From NCBI RefSeq assembly GCF_029873475.1, contig NZ_CP123499.1, positions 1,178,001 to 1,242,000 on the forward strand: DNA of 64,000 bases, read 5' to 3'. The notes under the pieces were generated by a model, which ran no database searches, had not been told where the DNA came from, and saw only the letters and a program-made list of their open reading frames with translations. Position numbers and translations under genes: made by a program. Source of the DNA: Arsenophonus sp. aPb. GTDB taxonomy: Bacteria > Pseudomonadota > Gammaproteobacteria > Enterobacterales > Enterobacteriaceae. Positions 26,986-35,952 of this stretch are shown in pieces. Position 1 is the stretch's first letter; the number at the start of each line of letters is the position of its first letter.

Positions 26986-28176
26986 TTACAATACGTCAAT
27001 GATAGCTTTACATAAAGGAACCATATTCTCTAACGTTAAGCCAGCCACATTAATTCGACCTGAACTAATTGCATAAATTGCATGCTTTTCACGTAGCTGA
27101 GTTACCTGTTCTTCATTAAGCCCACTAAAAGAGAACATGCCGTTTTGTTTGCTAATAAAACTAAAATCTTGCTTAGCGCCTTTTTCTTGTAAGGTATTTA
27201 CAAATAATTGTCGCATCCGTTGGATGCGTTGCCTCATAGTTGTTAGCTCTTCGATCCACTCTTTCTTTAGTAATTCATCAGATAAAATGGTAGTAACAAT
27301 AGCTGCACCGTGGGCGGGGGGATTAGAGTAGTTTGCGCGAATAATCGATTTTATTTGACTAAACGCTCGCTCGGCTTGCTCGCTATTATTGGCAATAATT
27401 GTACAGGCACCAACCCGCTCATTATATAAACCAAAATTTTTCGAGTAGGAGCTGGCAATGATAATTTCTGGATTTTTGTTGGTAAAAATACGTAAACCTT
27501 GTGCATCTTCATCCAGGCCTTTTGCAAAGCCCTGATAGGCAAAATCAAAAACCGGTAGTAAGTTTTTCTCTGCTGCCAGCGTAGAGAGTATTTCCCACTG
27601 TTCTGGCGTTGGATCGATACCGGTAGGATTATGACAGCAACCATGTAGTAATAGGACATCACCCGGCTTCGCATCTTCTAAGCTAGTTAACATGCCAGCA
27701 AAGTCTAGATTATGCTGATTAGCATCATAGTAATGGTAATAACAGCTTGTCAGGCCGGCCGCTTTAAATATATTTTCGTGATTTGGCCAAGTTGGCTGGC
27801 TTATCCAGACGCGTTGGGCAGAGGTCTGTTTAGCAATAAATTCAGCCGCAATACGCAATGCACCGGTTCCGCCTGGTGCCTGTGACGTGCGGGCGCGGTT
27901 TTCGGCGATAATCGGATGGTTGTTGCCGAAAAGTAATGCTTGAGTAACGGTGGCAAATTCTGCTATCCCACTAATAGCAAGATAATTTTTAGTCACTTCC
28001 TGCTCTAACAGATATTTTTCTGCTTTTTTGACGGAAGTAAGAATGGGGGTTTTCCCTGACTCATCCTTGTAAACACCAATACCTAAATTGATTTTTTGTT
28101 TACGCGGATCAGCATTAAAACTCTCTGCTAAACCTAAAATAGGATCCGCAGGAGCCGCAATAATATTTTCCAACAT
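26986..28176 (-). CDS. aspC: Aspartate aminotransferase AspC
   Basis: PLP transaminase interconverting aspartate/oxaloacetate and glutamate/2-oxoglutarate. It has 396 residues, the E. coli length. The PLP lysine lies in ASSYSKNFGLYNERVGA near residue 246, and QPTWPNHENIF and LLHGCCHNPTG are class I signatures. The start MLENIIAAPADPILGL fits the family. It sits between gloC and ompF, as in E. coli. Confidence 0.96.
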   Translation of the reverse strand: MLENIIAAPADPILGLAESFNADPRKQKINLGIGVYKDESGKTPILTSVKKAEKYLLEQEVTKNYLAISGIAEFATVTQALLFGNNHPIIAENRARTSQAPGGTGALRIAAEFIAKQTSAQRVWISQPTWPNHENIFKAAGLTSCYYHYYDANQHNLDFAGMLTSLEDAKPGDVLLLHGCCHNPTGIDPTPEQWEILSTLAAEKNLLPVFDFAYQGFAKGLDEDAQGLRIFTNKNPEIIIASSYSKNFGLYNERVGACTIIANNSEQAERAFSQIKSIIRANYSNPPAHGAAIVTTILSDELLKKEWIEELTTMRQRIQRMRQLFVNTLQEKGAKQDFSFISKQNGMFSFSGLNEEQVTQLREKHAIYAISSGRINVAGLTLENMVPLCKAIIDVL

Positions 28177-28347
28177 ATTTATAATTCCAATAACTCAATT
28201 GTGATTTGGTAATCGAGGGATCTCAGGTTAACGCGATGAAAATGATTTGCCAACACTCTGCGCTAAAAATAAGGCAAACTTGTGATATTAGTTTAGGTTG
28301 GTATTGTCTAGTTAGTAACAATATTTTAACAGTTAACTTAGGTTGCT

Positions 28348-28377
28348 AAAAAAAGCAGCGCTAAAGCGCTGCTTTTT
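28348..28377 (-). terminator. Terminator of ompF
   Basis: AGCAGCGCT (28354-28362) pairs with AGCGCTGCT (28365-28373) with a very tight loop. The A-run at 28348-28354 gives a T-run on the minus strand and there is a T-run on the plus strand too, so it can act in both directions. It lies about 50 bp after the porin gene. Confidence 0.88.
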
Positions 28378-28423
28378 AGATTTACGTTTTCACTTTTACC
28401 GTTAAATCACCGCTAAGCGATAA

Positions 28424-29554
28424 TTAGAACTGGTAAACTAAGCCTAAACCAACCAGGTTGTCTCTGCCAATACCATATTTATCAGCAAAGCCATTGCTGC
28501 CATTGATTAGGTTAATTTTGTAATCAACAACTGCGGTCAGGTTTTTGTTGAAATAGTAGAAAGCACCTAAAGAAACGTATTTCACTAAGTCTTGCTTCTG
28601 CGAGTAGGCAGCATCAGTTAAATCTTTGCCTTTAGACTGCACATAAGCGATAGATGGTTTCAAACCAATTTCGTCAAACAGATACTGACCAACCAATTCA
28701 AAGTTTTCAGTTTTGTTAGCGATTTGTGTCATGTCGATACCATCAACTGTTCTACCAAATCTGGTCATATTACGGGTTTCGCCGTACATGGCTGCTAGAT
28801 ACAGGTTGTTGGCATCATATTTGATACCGGCGTTCCAGCCTTCAGCACTATTACCACCAGCACCGCTTAAATCTTTATTAGCATCAGTCATGCCACGATT
28901 GGATTTAGCGTAACCAGCGCCCAGCGCCACGCCCCAGCCGATATCATAGTTAGCAGCCAGACCGAAGCCATCACCATTATTTTTCAGGTAATCTTTGCTA
29001 CCTGATTTGTTGCTTTCCGTATTTTTGCCTTGGTACTGTAGGGCGAAGTTCAAGCCATCAACCAAACCAAAGAAATCAGTGCTACGGTAAGTTAACAGGT
29101 TACGGTTACGGCCAGTCAGGTAGCTGTCAGCTTGAGACATAGAGTCTGCACCATAAAGAGGCAGAACGTCAGTCCATGCGTTGACATCATACAGAACACC
29201 GTAGTTGCGACCATAATCTATTGAACCAAAGTCAGCAATTTTCAAACCGGCATAAGCTAGACGGTTTGTGTTTTCGTTCTCAGCTTCACTTTTGTTGGTT
29301 TTAGTTTCCCACTCGAAACGACCAAAACCAGTCAGTTGATCAGAGATTTGAGTATCACCTTTAATACCAAGACGAACACGCGAATCATCGCCTTCATCGC
29401 CACCACTGCTTTTGCCAAAGAAGTGACGAACGTCAACTTTACCGTATAGATCCAGTTTGTTGCCGTCTTTGTTATAGATTTCAGCTGCGTTTGCTGTACC
29501 AGCTCCAGCTATCAACGCCGGGATAACTATTGCAAGAATATTGCGCTTCATCAT
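28424..29554 (-). CDS. ompF: Outer-membrane general porin, OmpF family
   Basis: Trimeric 16-strand beta-barrel porin for small hydrophilic solutes. The start at 29554 gives MMKRNILAIVIPALI, a signal peptide ending TANA before mature AEIYNKDGNKLDLYGK, and 376 residues; the region upstream of it is conserved leader, not coding. It ends in VYQF, the C-terminal Phe needed for barrel assembly. Loop 3 keeps the Asp of WTDVLP, but the usual PEFGG is PLYGA, so the acidic residue corresponding to E117 of E. coli OmpF is missing. Placement between aspC and asnS and the OmpR-type promoter identify it as the ompF orthologue. Confidence 0.93.
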   Translation of the reverse strand: MMKRNILAIVIPALIAGAGTANAAEIYNKDGNKLDLYGKVDVRHFFGKSSGGDEGDDSRVRLGIKGDTQISDQLTGFGRFEWETKTNKSEAENENTNRLAYAGLKIADFGSIDYGRNYGVLYDVNAWTDVLPLYGADSMSQADSYLTGRNRNLLTYRSTDFFGLVDGLNFALQYQGKNTESNKSGSKDYLKNNGDGFGLAANYDIGWGVALGAGYAKSNRGMTDANKDLSGAGGNSAEGWNAGIKYDANNLYLAAMYGETRNMTRFGRTVDGIDMTQIANKTENFELVGQYLFDEIGLKPSIAYVQSKGKDLTDAAYSQKQDLVKYVSLGAFYYFNKNLTAVVDYKINLINGSNGFADKYGIGRDNLVGLGLVYQF

Positions 29555-29696
29555 TATTATTACCCTCATTGGTGTTATTCGGACACCTGCCACTGCCAAA
29601 AATAAATTCCCAACCATTGGGAACTATCTCTAAGAGTTTAGTGTCGTCTCGTTTCTGCGTCCAGTGTTCCATTGGTAAAAATTTTTATCTACCCTG
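29555..29696 (-). promoter_or_regulatory. ompF core promoter and 5' leader (MicF target region)
   Basis: Read on the minus strand the region follows E. coli ompF closely. It has GGTAGATAAAA after the last OmpR box, then AATGGAACACTGGACGCAGA around the expected start of transcription, then GACACTAAACTC, GGCAGTGGCAGGTGTC and AATGAGGGTAATAATAATG at the start codon. The last segment is the one that pairs with the MicF small RNA in E. coli. GAGG is the ribosome binding site. micF itself is not in this window. Confidence 0.8.
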
Positions 29697-29756
29697 AAAA
29701 TGATACAAAAATACAATATTTGTAACAAAAAGAAATAATGTGTTTCAAAATGTAAA
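29697..29756 (-). promoter_or_regulatory. Three contiguous OmpR boxes upstream of ompF
   Basis: On the minus strand three abutting 20-bp units can be read: TTTACATTTTGAAACACATT (29737-29756), ATTTCTTTTTGTTACAAATA (29717-29736) and TTGTATTTTTGTATCATTTT (29697-29716). Each matches the OmpR consensus pattern TTTxCxTTTTTGxAACxxAT. They match the F1, F2 and F3 boxes of E. coli ompF in order, spacing and strength. Confidence 0.85.
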
Positions 29757-29790
29757 TAAAGGGGAACTTTTTGATATTTATCATAAATAG

Positions 29791-29818
29791 AAATAAAAAG
29801 GCCAGTGGTATACTGGCC
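29791..29818 (-). terminator. Terminator of asnS
   Basis: GGCCAGT (29800-29806) and ACTGGCC (29812-29818) form the stem with a 5-nt loop. On the minus strand a run of Ts (A-run 29795-29799) follows. It lies 42 bp after asnS and just before the ompF OmpR boxes. Confidence 0.9.
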
Positions 29819-29860
29819 AGTTATGATTAAAATATTTATTCGTTTTATAAGATTAAATAT

Positions 29861-31261
29861 TTAAAAGCTCGCGTTACGTGGAGTACGCGGGAAGGGGATG
29901 GTTTCACGAATATTTTGTACCCCAGTGACATAAGCAACTAGGCGTTCAAAACCAAGCCCAAATCCGGCGTGGGGCACAGTACCATAGCGACGCAGATCGC
30001 GATACCAACTATAATCTTGTTGGTTAAGCCCCATTTCGTCCATCCGCGCATCCAGTTTATTCAATCGCTCTTCACGCTGAGAGCCACCAATAATTTCGCC
30101 AATACCAGGCGCTAATACATCCATGGCAGCAACGGTTTTATTATCATCATTCAGACGCATATAAAAAGCTTTGATATCTTTTGGATAATTCTTAACCACT
30201 ACGGGGGCTTTGAAGTGTTGCTCAGCTAAATAACGTTCATGTTCCGAAGAGAGATCGATACCCCAAGCCACTGGGTTTTCAAAGGTTTGCCCCGATTGCT
30301 CCAGCACTTTGATGGCATCGGTATAGTCGATTTGGGCAAAATCTGAGGCAATAAATTTTTCCAACCGGCTGATCACTTCTTTATCGATCCGGTCAGCAAA
30401 AAAGGTTAAATCATCATAGCGTTCTTGCAAAACCGATTTGAAGACATACTTTAACATTTTCTCAGCTAGCGAGGCGATATCGTTCAAATCGGCAAAAGCA
30501 ACTTCCGGTTCAACCATCCAGAATTCAGCTAAATGGCGGCTAGTATTCGAGTTTTCTGCCCGAAATGTTGGGCCAAAGGTATAAATTTTGCTTAAGGCAC
30601 AAGCATAAGCTTCACCATTTAGCTGACCGGATACGGTAAGAAATGCTTCTCGGCCAAAAAAGTCTTTATCAAAATTAATATCACCTTTCTCAGTGCGAGG
30701 AATATTTTGCAAATCTAATGTTGAGACACGAAACATCTCACCGGCTCCCTCGGTATCGGAGGCGGTGATAATGGGTGTTGAGACCCAAAGGTAGCCTTCT
30801 TCGTGAAAGAAACGGTGAATTGATTGGGCTAGCGTATTGCGAACACGGGCAACGGCGCCGATGAGATTGGTGCGCGGACGTAAATGTGCTACTTCGCGTA
30901 AATATTCAACGCTATGACGCTTGGCAGCCATGGGATAACTATCCGGGTTTTCTACCATACCGACGACGACAACTTGAGTGGCAGATAATTCAAATTGTTG
31001 TCCTTGACCTTCCGATGGCTTCACAATGCCGGTTACTTCAACCGAACAGCCGGTGGTCAGGTGTAAAACGTCATTTTCATAATTATCTAGTTCATTATTT
31101 ACAATAGCCTGTAATGGATTAAAGCAGGAACCGTCATAGATGGCGAGGAATGAGAAACCGGCTTTTGAATCTCTCCTTGTACGTATCCAGCCACGAACGG
31201 TGACTTCTTCGCCTACCGCTACACGGCCTTGTAGTACTTCGACTACAGGCGCTATGTTCAT
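29861..31261 (-). CDS. asnS: Asparagine-tRNA ligase
   Basis: Class IIb aminoacyl-tRNA synthetase that charges tRNA-Asn. It has 466 residues, exactly as in E. coli. An N-terminal OB-fold anticodon-binding domain (VTVRGWIRTRRDSKAGFSF) is followed by the catalytic domain with class II motif 2 (FGPTFRAENSNTSRHLAEFW) and motif 3 (GFGLGFERLVAYVTG). The ending RETIPFPRTPRNASF is conserved. The gene lies between pncB and ompF on the same strand. Confidence 0.97.
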   Translation of the reverse strand: MNIAPVVEVLQGRVAVGEEVTVRGWIRTRRDSKAGFSFLAIYDGSCFNPLQAIVNNELDNYENDVLHLTTGCSVEVTGIVKPSEGQGQQFELSATQVVVVGMVENPDSYPMAAKRHSVEYLREVAHLRPRTNLIGAVARVRNTLAQSIHRFFHEEGYLWVSTPIITASDTEGAGEMFRVSTLDLQNIPRTEKGDINFDKDFFGREAFLTVSGQLNGEAYACALSKIYTFGPTFRAENSNTSRHLAEFWMVEPEVAFADLNDIASLAEKMLKYVFKSVLQERYDDLTFFADRIDKEVISRLEKFIASDFAQIDYTDAIKVLEQSGQTFENPVAWGIDLSSEHERYLAEQHFKAPVVVKNYPKDIKAFYMRLNDDNKTVAAMDVLAPGIGEIIGGSQREERLNKLDARMDEMGLNQQDYSWYRDLRRYGTVPHAGFGLGFERLVAYVTGVQNIRETIPFPRTPRNASF

Positions 31262-31457
31262 AAAATACTCTCTTTTGCTATTTAGTTGTTTAAAGTTGTT
31301 TGATCCCGCTTGGGAAAGGCCTTATGTTACTTGTCCACGCGTAGGAAACAAGTAAAAAGAGCAAGTTTAAAATGGGAATAACCAGATGAAAAGACCTTTG
31401 TAATAAGAATTTAATTTACCTGGATGCGACAATCAACAAAATAGCTTGCCATAATAA

Positions 31458-32687
31458 TCAGTTAGGTTTGTCATCAACCCGCTTGGTTATATTGGGAATA
31501 TCAAAGGCTTTTTTCAAGCGATCAATAAATTCATCGTCATCACAGATAGTTTTTCCTGGACTATCAGACAACTTAGCAACTGGCTTACCATTACATTCCA
31601 CTAATTTAATCACAATATTAAGTGGTTTTACCTGAGGAATATTACAGGTTAAACGGGTTCCAATACCAAAAATAAGGTTAATACGTTTATAAAAATGTTT
31701 ATAAAGGATTAACGCTTTTTGCAGGTCAAGGTTATCTGAAAAAACCAGGGTTTTACTCATCGGATCGATGGCTAGTTTTTTATAATGACGAATTGCTTTT
31801 TCACCCCATTCTAACGGATCTCCCGAGTCATGCCTTAATCCTTGATAACGATTAGCAAAGGTAGCATCGAAGTCACGCAGGAAAGCATCCATCGTAATAC
31901 AATCCGTTAGGGCAATGCCTAATTGATCGGGATATTCATCCAGCCAACTTTGCAGCGCAACGCGTTGGCTATTAGCCAAATCCTCACTAATTTGTTGATG
32001 AGCTTGAAACCACTCATGAGCTTGAGTACCCACCGGTCTAAGTTGTAGTTGTTCGGCCAACTTATAATTACTTGTACCAGTAAAATAAGGAAAATGGTTT
32101 TTGAGCTCATTAACAATAGCGGATTGCACTGTACGAGAAAAACGTCGACGAGTGCCAAAATCCATTAATTTGAAGTTTGCTAAATCGATATTTTGCATTT
32201 TTGCGTCTTGATAGAAATGCTTAATCAATTTATGTAACTGTTCAATGGCATCGTCGGCAGTTACATTGGGAGAACGGTCACGGTGAACCAGTTCGCTGAT
32301 TAAGGCTAATAGAGGGACTTCCCAAAGAATGACTTCACGCCATGGGCCACTAATTCTGAGTGCTAATTGATTTTCTGGCGTGGTATAAACGTTAACTTGC
32401 GTTGGATTAAAGCGAAACGCCTTTAACCAATCAAGATAATCAGTTTTAAAAAAAGGTAGACCGCGCAGATAGTGGTATTCAGTTGCTGTTAATGCGATGT
32501 GTGCCATTAAATCTATTTGTTGGCGTACAGCTTGGGCATAGTTACCAAGTCGTTCATCACTACGGCAACGAAATTCTGCCACTACCGATACATGGTTATA
32601 GTGATGAAAAACGGCTTGTTGCATATGCAGTTTATAAGCATCAGTATCTAGTAGTGATGTAATGATAGGTGGTGCATCTAAATTCAT
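31458..32687 (-). CDS. pncB: Nicotinate phosphoribosyltransferase PncB
   Basis: Salvages nicotinate to NAD by forming nicotinate mononucleotide from PRPP with ATP use. It has 409 residues (E. coli 400). Conserved segments include LLDTDAYKLHMQQAVFHHY at the N-terminus, MDFGTRRRFS, GTSNYKLAEQ and RHDSGDPLEWGEKAIRHY. In E. coli NadR represses pncB at TGTTTA-N6-TAAACA; no such site was seen upstream here. It is divergent from pepN. Confidence 0.95.
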   Translation of the reverse strand: MNLDAPPIITSLLDTDAYKLHMQQAVFHHYNHVSVVAEFRCRSDERLGNYAQAVRQQIDLMAHIALTATEYHYLRGLPFFKTDYLDWLKAFRFNPTQVNVYTTPENQLALRISGPWREVILWEVPLLALISELVHRDRSPNVTADDAIEQLHKLIKHFYQDAKMQNIDLANFKLMDFGTRRRFSRTVQSAIVNELKNHFPYFTGTSNYKLAEQLQLRPVGTQAHEWFQAHQQISEDLANSQRVALQSWLDEYPDQLGIALTDCITMDAFLRDFDATFANRYQGLRHDSGDPLEWGEKAIRHYKKLAIDPMSKTLVFSDNLDLQKALILYKHFYKRINLIFGIGTRLTCNIPQVKPLNIVIKLVECNGKPVAKLSDSPGKTICDDDEFIDRLKKAFDIPNITKRVDDKPN

Positions 32688-33024
32688 AATGCGTTAGCTA
32701 TCCTCGCGGAAGCATTACTCTCGACTTAAAGATAAAATATGCCAGAGTATACCTGTTGATGCTAGTAAGAGTGAAGGCTGTTGTATATATATTTCTGGCC
32801 TAGTTATAAAAAATTCTAATCATCTATTTGATATTATCAACTTATTTTTATATTGACAGCGCTTTTGCCGCAATCAATAACCTATTAATCAGGACTAGCA
32901 AGAGTGAATAATAATCACAGGTACATGATTTATGATCAAAAGAAACAAGTTTTAAGATATCATTATTGCCAAATAATTAACCACATTGACACATAACAAT
33001 AATTGATACAGGTAAAAATTTATT
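32688..33024. promoter_or_regulatory. pncB-pepN divergent spacer with candidate pepN promoter
   Basis: On the plus strand TTGACA (32853-32858) and AATAAC (32876-32881) are 17 bp apart, a fair sigma-70 promoter pointing to pepN with a leader of about 135 nt. The -35 is perfect and the -10 matches four of six positions. No NadR-type operator or other palindrome was found for pncB. Confidence 0.45.
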
Positions 33025-35646
33025 ATGACGCAACAGCGACAAGAGAAATATCGTCAGGATTATCAGGCGCCTGATTACACTATTACAGATATTGAATTAG
33101 ATTTTGAGCTTGATCCAGCAACCACCATAGTTACCGCTATTAGCCAAGTAAAACGATTAAATGCACAGGCTAATCGGTTGATACTCGATGGTGAAAACTT
33201 GATTTTGCATACGATTCATATTGATGATAAGCCATGGAGCGCCTATCGGGAAGAAGCTGGGAAATTAATTATTGAGTCAGTGCCTGATAGTTTTGTCCTT
33301 AAGATCGTTAATGAAATAAATCCACTAAAAAATACCGCGCTAGAGGGGCTTTATGTGTCAGCTGATGTCCTTTGCACTCAGTGTGAGGCAGAAGGTTTCC
33401 GTCATATTACCTATTATTTAGATCGGCCAGATGTGTTAGCGCGTTTTACAACCTCTATTACCGCCGATAAAACCCGTTATCCTTATTTGCTTTCCAATGG
33501 CAATCAAATTGATAAAGGAGAAAAGGAAGATGGCCGTCATTGGGTAAAATGGCAAGATCCTTTCCCTAAGCCGAGTTATCTTTTCGCCCTAGTAGCAGGT
33601 GATTTTGACGTCCTATATGATAATTTTGTTAGCCAAAGTGGCCGAAATGTAACGTTAGCACTTTTTGTCGATAAGGGTAATCTAGATCGTGCCGACTGGG
33701 CAATGGTGTCGTTGAAAAACGCCATGCGGTGGGATGAGACACGTTTTGGTTACGAATATGATTTAGATATTTACATGATTGTTGCTGTTGATTTCTTTAA
33801 TATGGGGGCGATGGAAAATAAAGGACTCAATATTTTTAATGCCAAATATGTGTTAGCAAAAACAGAAACGGCAACGGATAAGGACTATCTAAATATCGAA
33901 GCGGTGATCGGTCATGAATATTTTCATAATTGGACGGGTAATCGTATTACTTGCCGTGACTGGTTTCAATTAAGCCTTAAGGAAGGATTAACGGTTTTTC
34001 GTGATCAAGAGTTTAGTTCGGATTTGGGTTCTCGTTCAGTAAATCGGATTGAAAATGTCCGGCTGATGCGCGCGCAACAATTTGCTGAAGATGCCAGTCC
34101 AATGGCGCATCCTATTCGTCCAGAAAAAGTGATTGAAATGAATAATTTCTATACTTTGACTGTTTATGAAAAAGGGGCGGAAGTTATTCGAATGCTGCAT
34201 ACTCTGTTAGGTGAGGAGCTATTTCAGGCGGGTATGAAACTTTATACTGCTCGTCATGATGGTAGTGCAGCAACCTGTGATGATTTCGTCCAAGCTATGC
34301 AAGATGCCTCTAATATCGATCTGACGCTATTTTGTCGTTGGTATAGCCAATCGGGTACACCTTTAGTGACGGTCAGAGATGAATATTTAGCGGATAAGCA
34401 GCAATATTTACTGCATATTAGCCAAACCACAGCGCCAACGGCAGATCAAGCAGAAAAATTACCCTTGCATATACCACTAGATATCGAGCTGTATGATACC
34501 AAAGGTCATGTTATTCCCTTACAGCATAATGGTCACGCTGTGCACTCAGTGCTTAACGTGGTTAAAGCACACCAGACTTTTGTTTTTGATCAAGTTAATT
34601 CGCGGCCGATACCTTCATTATTGCGTGAGTTTTCCGCACCCGTGAAATTGGATTATCTATATACCGATGAGCAATTAGCATTTTTGATGCAATATGCTAG
34701 TAATGAGTTTGCTCGTTGGGATGCGGCGCAATCACTACTAGCAATTTACACTAAAGACAATGTGGTACGCCTACAGCAAAGGGAAGATTTAATATTACCG
34801 TTGCATATTATTGATGCATTCCGAGCGGTTTTACTTGATGAAGCCTGTGATCCGGCTTTAAAAGCGCAACTATTTACTTTGCCATCAGAAAATGAAGTCG
34901 CCGAGTGGTTTGAGATCATTGATCCAATAGCGATCCATGTTGTTATTAACTTTATTAGCCAAAAATTTGCCACTAAAATGGCGGCTGAATTTATTGCCGT
35001 TTATCATGCCAATAAAGTGACCGAGTATCGGATCGATCATGGCGATATTGCCAAACGTTCTTTGCGAAATAGATGTTTATTTTACCTGGCTTTTGGCCAT
35101 GATAAGCAACAAGCTGATAAATATGTATCCGAGCAGTATTATCAGGCTAATAATATGACTGATGCGATGGCGGCATTAAATGCTGCTACGGCGGCACAAT
35201 TACCGAGTAGTCAACAGCTTATGGCAGAGTTTGAACAGCGCTGGCGCCATGATGGTTTGACAATGGATAAATGGTTTATGCTGCAAGCTAGCAGTCCGGC
35301 TAAAAATGTTCTGACAACGCTACGTTCTTTGCTAACTCATCCAACATTTAGCATGGAAAATCCTAACCGAGTACGTGCACTGATAGGGGCTTTTGTTGCC
35401 CAAAACCCCTCGGCGTTTCATGCTGAAGATGGTACTGGCTATCAATTTTTAGTGGAAATGTTAACGATTTTAAATAGCAGTAATCCGCAAGTTGCTTCGC
35501 GTTTAATCGAACCATTGATTCGTCTAAAGCGCTATGATGAAACACGGCAAAATCGGATGTATCTAGCGTTAAAACAGTTACAAGGATTAAGCGATCTTAG
35601 CGCTGATCTATTTGAAAAAATTACTAAGGCGTTGGAAAACCAATAG
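33025..35646 (+). CDS. pepN: Aminopeptidase N
   Basis: Broad-specificity zinc aminopeptidase (M1 family) in the cytoplasm, the main enterobacterial route for trimming N-terminal residues. It has 873 residues (E. coli 870). The exopeptidase motif GAMEN is near residue 261. Zinc site HEYFH is at residues 297-301 and continues NWTGNRITCRDWFQL, with the third ligand Glu in LKEGLTVFRDQEF. The C-terminal helical domain is complete. No signal peptide. The E. coli ssuEADCB cluster, which lies between pepN and pyrD, is absent. Confidence 0.97.
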   Translation: MTQQRQEKYRQDYQAPDYTITDIELDFELDPATTIVTAISQVKRLNAQANRLILDGENLILHTIHIDDKPWSAYREEAGKLIIESVPDSFVLKIVNEINPLKNTALEGLYVSADVLCTQCEAEGFRHITYYLDRPDVLARFTTSITADKTRYPYLLSNGNQIDKGEKEDGRHWVKWQDPFPKPSYLFALVAGDFDVLYDNFVSQSGRNVTLALFVDKGNLDRADWAMVSLKNAMRWDETRFGYEYDLDIYMIVAVDFFNMGAMENKGLNIFNAKYVLAKTETATDKDYLNIEAVIGHEYFHNWTGNRITCRDWFQLSLKEGLTVFRDQEFSSDLGSRSVNRIENVRLMRAQQFAEDASPMAHPIRPEKVIEMNNFYTLTVYEKGAEVIRMLHTLLGEELFQAGMKLYTARHDGSAATCDDFVQAMQDASNIDLTLFCRWYSQSGTPLVTVRDEYLADKQQYLLHISQTTAPTADQAEKLPLHIPLDIELYDTKGHVIPLQHNGHAVHSVLNVVKAHQTFVFDQVNSRPIPSLLREFSAPVKLDYLYTDEQLAFLMQYASNEFARWDAAQSLLAIYTKDNVVRLQQREDLILPLHIIDAFRAVLLDEACDPALKAQLFTLPSENEVAEWFEIIDPIAIHVVINFISQKFATKMAAEFIAVYHANKVTEYRIDHGDIAKRSLRNRCLFYLAFGHDKQQADKYVSEQYYQANNMTDAMAALNAATAAQLPSSQQLMAEFEQRWRHDGLTMDKWFMLQASSPAKNVLTTLRSLLTHPTFSMENPNRVRALIGAFVAQNPSAFHAEDGTGYQFLVEMLTILNSSNPQVASRLIEPLIRLKRYDETRQNRMYLALKQLQGLSDLSADLFEKITKALENQ

Positions 35647-35952
35647 CATTTTATTTTTTTACTAAATTGCTAGTATTTTCCTTAATCAAAACGATTAGTC
35701 AAATAAGATATCCCTTCTTTTGCAAGATTATCTGGCGGGATATCTATTAGTTCACTTTTACCTATTATTTTTAAAAACTTAAATGACAAAAAGCAGTGTC
35801 ATATTAGGCATATTTAAATTATCATGATCATCTGTACATACCATTTGAGTTTACTGATAAATTTAGCAGTAGACTGTTTTATAGAGTAAAAAGCGGCAAA
35901 TGGTTTCTACGACTAAATAATTTACATTATCGATCAAAATAAGGTACAGCTA
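35647..35952. other. pepN-pyrD spacer with one inverted repeat
   Basis: About 306 bp without a gene. AGATATCCC (35706-35714) and GGGATATCT (35737-35745) are perfectly complementary around a 22-nt loop with no T-run; this could be a weak pepN 3' structure. No promoter for pyrD can be assigned with confidence, and the E. coli type initiation-switch hairpin at pyrD was not recognised. Confidence 0.45.

Noticed and set aside
32688..33024. NadR operator upstream of pncB
   Set aside because: No TGTTTA-N6-TAAACA or close variant was found.
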